DNA from: Actinomycetes bacterium
GTDB taxonomy: Bacteria; Actinomycetota; Acidimicrobiia; Acidimicrobiales; Palsa-688
DNA length: 64,000 nucleotides
Direction: 5' to 3'
Assembly (NCBI GenBank): GCA_021808665.1
Contig: JAKBBA010000013.1
Span: 1 to 64,000, forward strand
Of this stretch, positions 52,822 to 60,949 are shown piece after piece. Each line of letters opens with the position of its first letter. Within the stretch, counting starts at the first letter, position 1. A program made the translations under genes and the position numbers. The notes beneath the pieces were generated by a model, which ran no database searches, was not told the origin of the DNA, and saw nothing but the letters and a program-made list of their open reading frames with translations.

Positions 52822-53615
52822 TTCGGGCTGCCAGCGACGTGGTAGCCGAGCTGTGCCGACAAACGCATGGTGGTCACCATCAGTTGAGCGGCGCACTCTT
52901 GGATCTCGCAGGCCATACGATCAGCCGGGCCACACACGCTGACCACTGCTACCGGTAGTCCCCGAGCGTCGAACACCGGTGCCGCAACCGAGCCTGCTCC
53001 CACCTGGCGCTCGCCTAGCGACTGGGCCCAACCCCTCGCACGGATAGCGGCTAGCTCCGTCCGCAACTGGGTGACGTCGGTGATCGTCTTCTCGGTGACT
53101 TCTTCTAGCTTTCCTGAGAGATACCTGTCCACTTCCTCGGCGGGCAAAAAGGCCAGAAATGCCTTAGACGAAGCCCCGGCATGAAGCGGATGGGCCATAC
53201 CCAACTGGACCGACATCAGCACCTCCCGTTCCGGAGTGACCTGGTCCACGTAGATCCTCTCGTCTCCACTGCGAACCGACAGCGTCGCCGTCTCGTCAGT
53301 CGCCCGAGACAACGCTGACAGTTCCGGGTAAGCCATGTTACGGATATCAAGACGGCCCTGATAGCGGGCTCCAAGCCCCAAGAGGGTGGGACCCAGGCAG
53401 TATTTCCGTGACACCGGGTCCAACTCCAGGAGGCTCTTGTTGCGAAACGACAGCAGGATCCGGTGCACGGTGGACTTGGACATTCCCAGAGCAGTAGCGA
53501 TCTCAGTCACTCCGAGCTGCGGCGATGACGAACTGGCAAACAGGAGAAGTATGTCAGCGGCTCGCTCAACCGTCGACGCCGAGTTACCACTGCTCTCCAC
53601 CCGTTGAACAGACAT
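52818..53615 (-). CDS. IclR-family transcriptional regulator
   Basis: 265 residues: N-terminal winged helix (STVERAADILLLFASS, LGVTEIATALGMSKSTVHRILLSF) and the C-terminal effector domain (LSVRSGDERIYVDQV; MAHPLHAGASSKAFLAFLP; PVFDARGLPVAVVSVCGPADRM). IclR proteins respond to organic acids. It is co-transcribed with an MmgE/PrpD gene and is the prime candidate to bind the palindromes at 50526 and perhaps 60768/60937. Confidence 0.92.
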   Translation of the reverse strand: MSVQRVESSGNSASTVERAADILLLFASSSSPQLGVTEIATALGMSKSTVHRILLSFRNKSLLELDPVSRKYCLGPTLLGLGARYQGRLDIRNMAYPELSALSRATDETATLSVRSGDERIYVDQVTPEREVLMSVQLGMAHPLHAGASSKAFLAFLPAEEVDRYLSGKLEEVTEKTITDVTQLRTELAAIRARGWAQSLGERQVGAGSVAAPVFDARGLPVAVVSVCGPADRMACEIQECAAQLMVTTMRLSAQLGYHVAGSPK

Positions 53616-53724
53616 CGTCGATTACTAGCCTTCTCGTCTCTACTCGTCCCGCCGAGAGCAATGCCGGGGTGGAGACATAACCTACCTACGCCTCCACCCC
53701 GCATCTTAAAGGAAAGCCGGGTGT

Positions 53725-54930
53725 CTAGCCGCCCAACTGGCTTGTCGGGACGCCCCACGTCTGGGCGTATCCCTGCAAGAAGGCGTTCCCGTAGCCTTGA
53801 CCGTTCTGAGCCGGCACGCCAGCCTCGCTCACGTTGCTCTTGTCCAAGACCCGGACGTTGATCTGCTCGTCACCAGGCGACATGTTCGACATGACGCGCA
53901 TCAGCTGGTCGAGGCCAGCCGCGGCGACGTCCGCGGTGTTCTCCCCCACGTCCATGGTCACCACGTTGCCAGTGCGGATCATGTCCAAGATCGCCGGCGT
54001 ACCGTTGAAGCTCGCTACATGAACCTGCCCCGACTTGCCCGCAGCGACGATCCCCGGTGCGACAAAGAGAGACATGCTGTCGAACACCGGCAGGATGTAG
54101 TTGATCCCCGGGTTCGACGATAGTTCACCTTCGACGGTGGTCTGGAGTTTCGTAGCCCAGTCGACTGGGTTGACGTTGACCGCCGACACTTTGCAGGTGG
54201 AGCAGACAGCCTGCATTTCGCTGTTGACACCGTCTTGCACGGCTTGGGAGCTGACGTCGGCATTGGAGGTGACTACCAGAACATTGGCCTTGCCTTGAGT
54301 CTGCTGCACCGCCCACGCGGCCATCAGCTTGCCGGCGAGGTTGAACGGCGCGAACGCGTAGCCAGCTACCAGTGGATTGGTCGGCTGTGAGGCGTCGCGC
54401 TCGTTGGTGTCCACGACGGGGATACCAGCCGCCTTGGCCTGTTGGAGCTGGGGAGTGAGCTGCTCCGGTGGAATGCCAGCGAGCAGATCGATAGCGTTGA
54501 CTTTGCTTGAGATCGCTTGGTCCATACCCTGCACCCATTGGGATTGCTCTTGTTGGTTCGGGTAGTCCGTGTAGTTGATACCAAGGTCTTTGGCGTACTG
54601 ACCCATTACCTGATCGACCGTGTTGACAAACGCAACACTTGAGCTGGCGGGGATTGAGAAGATCGTCTTGCCCTTCAAGGCCGCCACGTTTACAGCCGGG
54701 CCGGGCGAGTTGAAGGCGGGGTCGCCGAGGTACTTGTTGATCAAAGCGGTGGCTTGGGCTACGCCCGACCCGCCCCCCGACCCACTACTTGTCCCAGCGA
54801 CCGTGGTCGCCGAGGCCCCCGAGGTGCTGGTGGGAGACGACGAAGTGCTCGACGTTCCACCGCTCGAACAGGCTCCGGCAGCTAGACCGAGAGCCGCCAG
54901 GCTGGCACCGAATCGCAAGAATTGTTTCAT
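53725..54930 (-). CDS. ABC transporter substrate-binding lipoprotein, sugar-type (second cassette)
   Basis: 401 residues. Signal and lipobox (AAGAC, Cys about 21), Ser/Thr/Gly linker, then a type 1 periplasmic-binding fold with LDMIRTGNVVTMDVGENTA near the C-terminus. It shares CSTCKVSAVN with the first cassette's CSACKITDVN. ATG at 54930 follows GGAGGAAAA; an earlier in-frame start at 54975 lacks a signal. Last gene of a seven-gene catabolic operon, 109 bp upstream of the IclR gene's start in the same direction. Confidence 0.9.
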   Translation of the reverse strand: MKQFLRFGASLAALGLAAGACSSGGTSSTSSSPTSTSGASATTVAGTSSGSGGGSGVAQATALINKYLGDPAFNSPGPAVNVAALKGKTIFSIPASSSVAFVNTVDQVMGQYAKDLGINYTDYPNQQEQSQWVQGMDQAISSKVNAIDLLAGIPPEQLTPQLQQAKAAGIPVVDTNERDASQPTNPLVAGYAFAPFNLAGKLMAAWAVQQTQGKANVLVVTSNADVSSQAVQDGVNSEMQAVCSTCKVSAVNVNPVDWATKLQTTVEGELSSNPGINYILPVFDSMSLFVAPGIVAAGKSGQVHVASFNGTPAILDMIRTGNVVTMDVGENTADVAAAGLDQLMRVMSNMSPGDEQINVRVLDKSNVSEAGVPAQNGQGYGNAFLQGYAQTWGVPTSQLGG

Positions 54931-54974
54931 AGGTTTTCCTCCATTTTCATTGGTTTTGTTGTTAAGAAGCACCA

Positions 54975-56072
54975 TCAGGTCGTGATTCCCGTGGATGGTC
55001 GAGTCCCGCTAGGAGGATCGCCTGGCGGGACGGCTGCCGGCTGAGTGACCTGCCCCGCCGCCTTGGCCTTCCGCAGGCTGGGCCTGCCAACCAGGCTCGA
55101 CAGGAGCACGGCTATCACGAGCGCTCCTCCGTAGAAGAGTTGCTGGACGAACGTGGACACACCGATCTGGGCCAGACCGTTGATGCCGGTCGTGAGAAAG
55201 TAGACGGCTACCAGGGTGCCCCACGGATTGAACCTCCCGACGGCAATCGTCGTCGCGCCGAGGAACACCGCAGCGAAAGCCGGCAGAAGCAGCGCCGTGC
55301 CGGCCGAGGGGTCTGCAGACCCGCTGGTTCCCACATACACAACCCCGGCTAGACCGCTCAGAACCCCTGAGGCGACGAACGACAAAACCCGTATGCGCTT
55401 CACCCTGAGGCCGGAGAGCCGGGCCACCTCACGTCCTCGACCTACGATGAGCACCCTCCTGCCCGAGGGCGTGAAGTCGAAGAAGTACCAGACGACAACC
55501 GCAAGAATGATCAGGTACCAGAACTCGAGCGAAAGGCCGAGGAAACGGTCAATGACTACTCCGTTGACCAGGTTCTGCGAGACCCCGCTGATCGGCGCCG
55601 ACTTCGATATCCAAAGCGTGAGGCCGTCGACGAAGGTCCCGACGCCTAGCGTGACTATGAACGGGTCGATATCAGCGAGAACGCATATCAGCCCATTGGC
55701 CAGCCCAACCACAGCTCCGAACACGATCCCAAGCAGCGCCGCGGCCAGCACAGGAACTCCGTGCTGAGTGTTCAGCACGGCGATGAGCATCGACGAGAAG
55801 TTCAGGATGCTTGCTACTGAAAGGTCGTAGTCCCCTGCGCTCAACGGGATCACCAAGGCGAGTCCCAGGATGCCGAGCGGAGCCTGGGAGGCAAACAGCG
55901 TCGAGAAGTTGGACGAGGTCGGGAACGTGTGAGGCTTGGCAGCCGAAAAGACGATGACGACCACCGCCCACACGATGACAACGCCGAACCGGCGCAAGAA
56001 GCTCTCTCCGTAGCGGCCTCTCCGAGCGCTCAACACCGTGTGGTTACCCCGTTCCTCTCTATTGTCTGACAC
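54975..56072 (-). CDS. ABC transporter permease, RbsC/BPD_transp_2 family (second cassette)
   Basis: 365 residues, about eight to ten membrane helices. The signature blocks LSAGDYDLSVASILNFSSM and LADIDPFIVTLGVGTFVDGL align with LSVGA and RINSFIATLGM of the permease at 3458-4501. A charged, Pro-rich tail ends the protein. Its start lies 14 bp inside the ATPase gene. Partner of the 56059 ATPase and 53725 binding protein. Confidence 0.9.
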   Translation of the reverse strand: MSDNREERGNHTVLSARRGRYGESFLRRFGVVIVWAVVVIVFSAAKPHTFPTSSNFSTLFASQAPLGILGLALVIPLSAGDYDLSVASILNFSSMLIAVLNTQHGVPVLAAALLGIVFGAVVGLANGLICVLADIDPFIVTLGVGTFVDGLTLWISKSAPISGVSQNLVNGVVIDRFLGLSLEFWYLIILAVVVWYFFDFTPSGRRVLIVGRGREVARLSGLRVKRIRVLSFVASGVLSGLAGVVYVGTSGSADPSAGTALLLPAFAAVFLGATTIAVGRFNPWGTLVAVYFLTTGINGLAQIGVSTFVQQLFYGGALVIAVLLSSLVGRPSLRKAKAAGQVTQPAAVPPGDPPSGTRPSTGITT

Positions 56073-57705
56073 CGGACCACATCTCGGATCCCTTGGCCAT
56101 GTCCGCGCTACGACGCGTCCCGCGATATGAAGCGGCCGCGATGCGGTCTGGCGTTACGTCGTCGCCAGCTAGCGTCTCGGCTAGGCGACCGTCTGCCACT
56201 ACTACTACCCGATCGGAGACACGACTGACCTCCGCCCAGTCGCCAGAGGCGTACAAAACGATAGCTCCCTGGTTTGCCGCCTCCCGGATCAGCCCGAAGA
56301 TGAGCTGACGTGCACCTACGTCGACGCCTTGGGTCGGTTCGTTTAGAAGCACAACTGCTGGGCGGAGTTGAAGCCACTTCCCAAGCACCGCCTTCTGCTG
56401 GTTGCCGCCGCTCAGCGTCCCTATGGGCCGGCCGGGCTCCGGTGGGGACACAGCGTGCAAGCGGAGAACTTCTTCGCAGCGCAGCCGCAGTTCTTTGCGT
56501 CGCAGGCGGCCGCGGTAAAAAGCCCTGTCAAGCACGGGCAACATCACGTTCTCCTCTAGGGTCAACTCGGGGATGATCCCCTGGATAAGGCGCTCTGAGG
56601 GAACCATCACCATGCCGAGTTCCAAAGCTCTCTTGGGCTTCATTGCTTCGATCTCGAAGGTTTGTTCGCCCAGATGGAGGCGACCGTCCCATGCGGGCGC
56701 AGCACCGTAGAGATGTTCGAGTATGAACTCCCAACCCGACCCGACGATTCCGGTGATCCCGAGGATCTCGCCGCGCGCCGCTTTGAAGCTCACCTGGCGG
56801 ATGTGAGGTCCGTCGAGACCTACAACCTCCAGCATCGTGAGCGCATGGCGAGGTCTGTCACGATCCAGGAGGGGCAGCTCAACGCCGGAGTCCGCCTGCA
56901 CCGGTACGTCGGATCTCAAGTCATCCAGACGAACCTTCCTGTCCCCGCCGACTATGAGCCCAATGACGTCGTCGTGGGTCAGATCTGCGCTCGCTGCCGT
57001 TTCGACGACCAGTCCGTCGCGCAGCACCGTCACACGGTCGGCCAGCCCGAGTATCTCCGCGATGTCGTGGGACACGAACAGCACCGCCGAGCCGGCCGCC
57101 GCGACCGATCGAAGAAGCGTGTGCAGGCTTTCTCTTCCCGCCTGATCGAGGAAGGTGGTCGCCTCGTCGAGAACCAAGACTCCGCTCGTCCGCCTGGCAT
57201 CGCTGGAGCTGGCTCGGAACTGCATCAGTGCTCGAATGATGGCGACCTGAGCCTGCTCTACGGGACGTAGCGACCCGAGCTTCGCCCTCGGGTCAAGGTC
57301 CAGATCGAACGAGCTGAGGAGCTCTTTGGCTTCTCGTCGCTCTTTCCTCCAGCCGATGTAGGGGCTGCGATCTTTTGCGAAACGGTTGAGAAGCAGGTTC
57401 TCCAGCACGGTCATGTCACCGATGACGCCGAGGTCCTGATGGACAAAGCTGATCCCCAGGCGGGCCGGGTCTCCCGGGTGGAGCGCCCGTGTCACGAAGG
57501 TCCCTCCAGCGCGCAGTTCCCAACCGGGATCAGGGCTGTGGTAGCCCGAAAGGCACTTGATGAGGGTCGATTTTCCTGAGCCGTTCTGCCCAACCAAACC
57601 GTGTATCTCGCCGGCCTGAAGCTCCAAAGTCGCATCCGTCAGGACTCGAACGCCGTTGAAAGTTTTGCTCAGGTGACGCAGGCTGAGCAATGTGTCCGAT
57701 GTCAT
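56059..57705 (-). CDS. ABC transporter ATP-binding protein, RbsA/MglA family (second cassette)
   Basis: 548 residues, two nucleotide-binding halves. First: Walker A GQNGSGKST (39-47) with a degenerate signature (LRPVEQ). Second: degenerate Walker A (GIVGSGWEF) with an intact signature (LSGGNQQKAVLGKW). The same asymmetry occurs in the first cassette. Overlaps the racemase gene by 4 bp and the permease gene by 14 bp, so import is co-expressed with catabolic enzymes. Confidence 0.9.
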   Translation of the reverse strand: MTSDTLLSLRHLSKTFNGVRVLTDATLELQAGEIHGLVGQNGSGKSTLIKCLSGYHSPDPGWELRAGGTFVTRALHPGDPARLGISFVHQDLGVIGDMTVLENLLLNRFAKDRSPYIGWRKERREAKELLSSFDLDLDPRAKLGSLRPVEQAQVAIIRALMQFRASSSDARRTSGVLVLDEATTFLDQAGRESLHTLLRSVAAAGSAVLFVSHDIAEILGLADRVTVLRDGLVVETAASADLTHDDVIGLIVGGDRKVRLDDLRSDVPVQADSGVELPLLDRDRPRHALTMLEVVGLDGPHIRQVSFKAARGEILGITGIVGSGWEFILEHLYGAAPAWDGRLHLGEQTFEIEAMKPKRALELGMVMVPSERLIQGIIPELTLEENVMLPVLDRAFYRGRLRRKELRLRCEEVLRLHAVSPPEPGRPIGTLSGGNQQKAVLGKWLQLRPAVVLLNEPTQGVDVGARQLIFGLIREAANQGAIVLYASGDWAEVSRVSDRVVVVADGRLAETLAGDDVTPDRIAAASYRGTRRSADMAKGSEMWSGVRQ

Positions 57706-58376
57706 TTCGCGCTTCGCCTAGTAGGGAACAGTCCAGCAGAAGGAGCGAGGCTTAGCAGCTGTAGGGCAAGGAGAGTCGGGTCTACAACAGCGATCGACCC
57801 GAGGCGGTCGGCGTCGATGTCGACAGCGGAGCATCCGTTGAACAATGTTCGAACGCCAGCAGCCTCGAGGTCGTTGCGCAGAGGAGACATAGCATCCGCC
57901 CAACCTCGGTGATCCGACACCAGGCAGAAGTCAACGTCAAGCACGTGAACTCCCGTCAGGCTGCGGCTCAGCCCGTAGCGCTCGACCTTGCGGGCCAACT
58001 CGTCGCCTATAGCCCGGTTACGGGTGACTGCTGCGAACGGACGTCCGATGGAGGCCAGGTAGCTCGACACGAGTTGGAGTATGCCGACGACCGGAACTAG
58101 CGCGTCGGCTACTTCGCCCACGGCAGGGTCGAGGACACAGTCAGGAATGACCACGTCGAAGTCGTCTGGGTTGGTTCGTGCGATCTCGAGCGCAGTGAGC
58201 CCCTCGGAGACGGAGATCTGCTCAGGGGTGTCGAAGCGTTCCGGTGCGCCATCGCCGACCAGGTTGACCAGAGTTATCGCGAGAACGGGACCTCCCAGCC
58301 GGTCGTAGCGCTTCTGGCGCCGAACCATCTCGTCCTCGGTGAGGACCAGAGGAGCGATTGCCTTTACCCGCAGCAT
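57702..58376 (-). CDS. Aspartate/glutamate/hydantoin racemase superfamily protein
   Basis: 224 residues with two candidate catalytic cysteines, Cys80 (IPDCVLDP) and Cys182 (FNGCSAVD), each in the expected half of the pseudo-symmetric fold. Members racemise amino acids or hydantoins, isomerise maleate, or decarboxylate arylmalonates. The start at 58376 follows GGAGG; a start at 58403 lies further inside the upstream gene. It overlaps both neighbours. The operon around it favours an acid or hydantoin substrate over a cell-wall role. Confidence 0.82.
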   Translation of the reverse strand: MLRVKAIAPLVLTEDEMVRRQKRYDRLGGPVLAITLVNLVGDGAPERFDTPEQISVSEGLTALEIARTNPDDFDVVIPDCVLDPAVGEVADALVPVVGILQLVSSYLASIGRPFAAVTRNRAIGDELARKVERYGLSRSLTGVHVLDVDFCLVSDHRGWADAMSPLRNDLEAAGVRTLFNGCSAVDIDADRLGSIAVVDPTLLALQLLSLAPSAGLFPTRRSAK

Positions 58377-59767
58377 GTGACCTCCTCGCTCACCTGCGGG
58401 CACGATCTAGAAGCCAAAGCACGAAGTTCTGCCATGGGCACTGATACATCAGCGCCACAGAGCATCTCCACCGACAGCCCGATGACACGATCGGCTTCGT
58501 CTGCGCCGTCAAGCAAGACGGCAGCCTTGGTGCGGAGGTCGGTCTCGGTCAACGGGCGGAAGTCGGAGTCACCGATCGGGTTGGGCATCTCGACGGTTCT
58601 CTCCCATCCATCGAGTCGCCTCACCGTCAGGCGCGCGACTCGTTCCGACGGAAGGCGACTATCCAAACTCGGATCGTGAACCACGCGCACCCGCTCGGCA
58701 AGACTCCTGCGGAGCGGGTCAGCCCTGTGGTCGTCGTCGAACTGCTCCGGCGAACAGCTACCCGTAAGCAAACTCGTAGCGACTACGTAAGGTATGGAAA
58801 ACATCGCTGCCAGACGGGAAGGCCAGGACGTGCGGTTCAAACCTGCGGCTAGGTGGTGAGTTTCGACTCGGATCTCGTCTATTGCGGACCCGTCTCCGAT
58901 CTCGATCTCCTCCCGAAGGGCCAAGACTGCGTCAGCCGGAGGATGAGTGTAAGAGCAAGAGGCGTGACGCTTCATGTAGCCACCCTTTATGGCCATGTCC
59001 TTCCCCAGATCCGACGTTAGCGAGTCAGGGTCGAGGTGGCCCAGAATCTGGCCCAGACTGGTAGCGGCGACTCCGGTCGACGACCGCGTGACGTCGGCAG
59101 CAGCCCACGCTCGAATACCCGACACGTTGGCTTGGCCAACCCAAGCGTCTCGTACGGGCAGACCCTGCAAGGCAACCTCGAAGGGCGTAGCAATCGCCAA
59201 TGCCCCGGCAGCATCTATAGCTGCCGCCATTTGCGTGGGGTCGGCACCGGCCAGTCGGGCAGCAGCAGCGGCCGCCCCAGCCACGCCCCAGTTGCCATGA
59301 GGGTGTACTCCCGCTCGCAACAACGTCGCCCTGCCGAATCGACTCGCCACCTCGTGCCCAGCAAGGAAAGCCGAGGCGAACTCGGATCCGCTTACCTTCC
59401 CGGCCTCGGCCAGGGCCAGCGCTGCGGGAAGTACGTGGGCCGTGGCGTGACCGCGGATGCGCTTGTTGCCCTCGTCCATCTCCAAGGAGACGATCGAGCA
59501 TCCGTTCAGCCATGCGGCATCGCAAACAGCGACAGGCTCTGATCCACCCACTTCGGTGCAAGGCCCGATTGTCGGAGGGAGAAGCTTTCTGCGACGCCGG
59601 GCTTCTGGCAGGCGTCCACCTGCGACAAGCACCACCAAACTGTCTGAGAGCACCCGCTGCACGGCGGAACGCACATCATCTCCTTGGTTGTCCCACGACA
59701 GTGCAGAGGCGAACTGGCCCAACTCGTCGACAGCGGCGGCTATTCGGTCCTGGGCAGCCGTCGTCAA
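58364..59767 (-). CDS. MmgE/PrpD-family protein (copy 3 of 3)
   Basis: 467 residues: DEGNKRIRGHATAHVLPAALALAEAG, GVHPHGNWGVAGAAAAAARLAGADPTQM and YMKRHASCSYTHPPADAVLAL. It shares the late Y-[IM]-KRH-x-[ST]-C block with copy 2 (YIKRHPTCAHLH), so copies 2 and 3 are closer to each other than to copy 1. Coupled by 4-bp overlap to the EthD-like gene and 13 bp to the racemase gene. Expected to dehydrate, epimerise or decarboxylate a substituted dicarboxylate. Confidence 0.88.
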   Translation of the reverse strand: MTTAAQDRIAAAVDELGQFASALSWDNQGDDVRSAVQRVLSDSLVVLVAGGRLPEARRRRKLLPPTIGPCTEVGGSEPVAVCDAAWLNGCSIVSLEMDEGNKRIRGHATAHVLPAALALAEAGKVSGSEFASAFLAGHEVASRFGRATLLRAGVHPHGNWGVAGAAAAAARLAGADPTQMAAAIDAAGALAIATPFEVALQGLPVRDAWVGQANVSGIRAWAAADVTRSSTGVAATSLGQILGHLDPDSLTSDLGKDMAIKGGYMKRHASCSYTHPPADAVLALREEIEIGDGSAIDEIRVETHHLAAGLNRTSWPSRLAAMFSIPYVVATSLLTGSCSPEQFDDDHRADPLRRSLAERVRVVHDPSLDSRLPSERVARLTVRRLDGWERTVEMPNPIGDSDFRPLTETDLRTKAAVLLDGADEADRVIGLSVEMLCGADVSVPMAELRALASRSCPQVSEEVTCCG

Positions 59768-60159
59768 GTGACGGAACCTTCGAGGAAGGACGGATTTAGG
59801 CCGGGAGTTCCCTGTGATACCTCGACCACTTCGGTTACCAGGTAAAACCTGAAACGGGTGCGGCCCTTCGGGCTGCGGGCGTCAGGGATCGGGTGCTCAG
59901 CGAACCACTTCCGGTAGGCTTCATAGGCTGACATGTCCCGGAAGTGCATCTCTGCGATCCGATAGAAGGACATTTCGTCAGGTATGGCCATCGATCCACC
60001 GCTGATCGTCTCCACCTTGCCGATAACTTTGTTGAAGACGAGCTTGTCGACGTGGGGATTTGCCAGAATGTCGGGGACGTGGACGTCGAAGAGCCACCGC
60101 TCGTACTCGGTCTCGGTGATGCCCGGCTCGAGGTCGTAGCCCAGTACAGTCTTGATCAT
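59764..60159 (-). CDS. EthD-like dimeric alpha-beta-barrel protein
   Basis: 131 residues, predicted beta-alpha-beta-beta ferredoxin-like fold: KTVLGYDLEPGITETEYERWLFDVHVPDILANPHVDKLVF, then FYRIAEMHFRDMSAYEAYRKWFAEHP. EthD and related small proteins support or catalyse degradative steps. The start at 60159 overlaps the FMN-protein stop as ATGA. Function unassigned. Confidence 0.6.
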   Translation of the reverse strand: MIKTVLGYDLEPGITETEYERWLFDVHVPDILANPHVDKLVFNKVIGKVETISGGSMAIPDEMSFYRIAEMHFRDMSAYEAYRKWFAEHPIPDARSPKGRTRFRFYLVTEVVEVSQGTPGLNPSFLEGSVT

Positions 60160-60725
60160 TCTGCTCCTTTGGATTCGATGTTCCACGTGAAGGACGCAGC
60201 GCCCACAGCAAAGCCTTCTGCTCTTACCTGCACTGGGGCAACGCGGACACCTGCCAACTCCTCGATCGCCTGCTCGGAGCTGCGAAGCGGCGCTCTCGTC
60301 AGACCCTTGGATCTCTGCAAGGCCGTCTGACGTTCGTACGTCGTCACCATTTCGTCGTCGGTCATCTCCTGAGCGAAACCCCTCACGAAAACGACCTGAG
60401 GTATCTCAAGTCCAAAGTCGTACACGTGGGGACGGTCGTTCTGTGAGTCAGGTCGCGGCGGCCCAGTCCACACGACTTCCATTCGGGGGTTGCGTCTGAT
60501 CTGGCCCAGGCGGCGATGAACTTTGCGCTGCACCAAATCGACAGTCCAGTCGTCGTTCAGCACTGCCACCATCGTGCGGCCAACCGGGAAGCCATCGCGG
60601 TTGATCGTGTAGACCTGAGCGAAGCCGGCCTGCTCTTGAACGAACCGTAGCGCCGCGTCCGCAACCGACACTACGGACGGACTCTCAGCATATGGCCGGT
60701 GCCTTTCGTTGGTATCGACCCTCAT
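60156..60725 (-). CDS. Pyridoxamine-5'-phosphate-oxidase-like FMN/F420-binding split-barrel protein
   Basis: 189 residues. FAQVYTINRDGFPVGRTMVAVLNDDWTVDLVQRKVHRRLGQIRRNPRMEVVW follows the split-barrel pattern of PNPOx-like proteins, including the helix before R-NPR that contacts the flavin. It may reduce or oxidise a catabolic intermediate. The frame stays open to 60932, but the ATG at 60725 starts near the fold and is preceded by a palindromic box (60768-60780). First gene of the seven-gene operon. Confidence 0.7.
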   Translation of the reverse strand: MRVDTNERHRPYAESPSVVSVADAALRFVQEQAGFAQVYTINRDGFPVGRTMVAVLNDDWTVDLVQRKVHRRLGQIRRNPRMEVVWTGPPRPDSQNDRPHVYDFGLEIPQVVFVRGFAQEMTDDEMVTTYERQTALQRSKGLTRAPLRSSEQAIEELAGVRVAPVQVRAEGFAVGAASFTWNIESKGAE

Positions 60726-60767
60726 ATGTCGGCTCTCACCACCCACGCTAAAGTTGTCCCGCTTATC

Positions 60768-60780
60768 GGAACAGCGTTCC
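60768..60780. promoter_or_regulatory. GGAAC-N3-GTTCC box 1
   Basis: A perfect 5-bp inverted repeat 43 bp upstream of the FMN-protein start, near where that operon's -35 would lie (a TAGCGT hexamer nearer the gene could be the -10). Flanks extend the match with box 2 to CGGAAC-N3-GTTCCA. Confidence 0.5.
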
Positions 60781-60902
60781 ATGCTGATTGTAACCACGAA
60801 CTCCCCGAACAGACAAGCGCTGCAACGCCCAACGGACACGGGACCCGACAGTCGCCTCGGCTGATGGCCAAGAGATTCGAATGGCCGAATCGCGAACAAG
60901 TG

Positions 60903-60932
60903 TTGAACTGACTCCTTCCGGCCTCTTAGCAT
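60903..60932 (+). promoter_or_regulatory. Candidate promoter of the flavoprotein operon
   Basis: TTGAAC (60903-60908), 18 bp, TAGCAT (60927-60932). The predicted transcript start is at about 60939-60942, next to the ATG at 60942, so the message may be leaderless. Confidence 0.4.
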
Positions 60933-60936
60933 ATGC

Positions 60937-60949
60937 GGAACATGGTTCC
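60937..60949. promoter_or_regulatory. GGAAC-N3-GTTCC box 2
   Basis: A second copy of the perfect repeat at the predicted transcription start of the flavoprotein operon; its spacer is the ATG at 60942. The pair of boxes flanks the divergent region, fitting one regulator for both operons. Confidence 0.5.
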
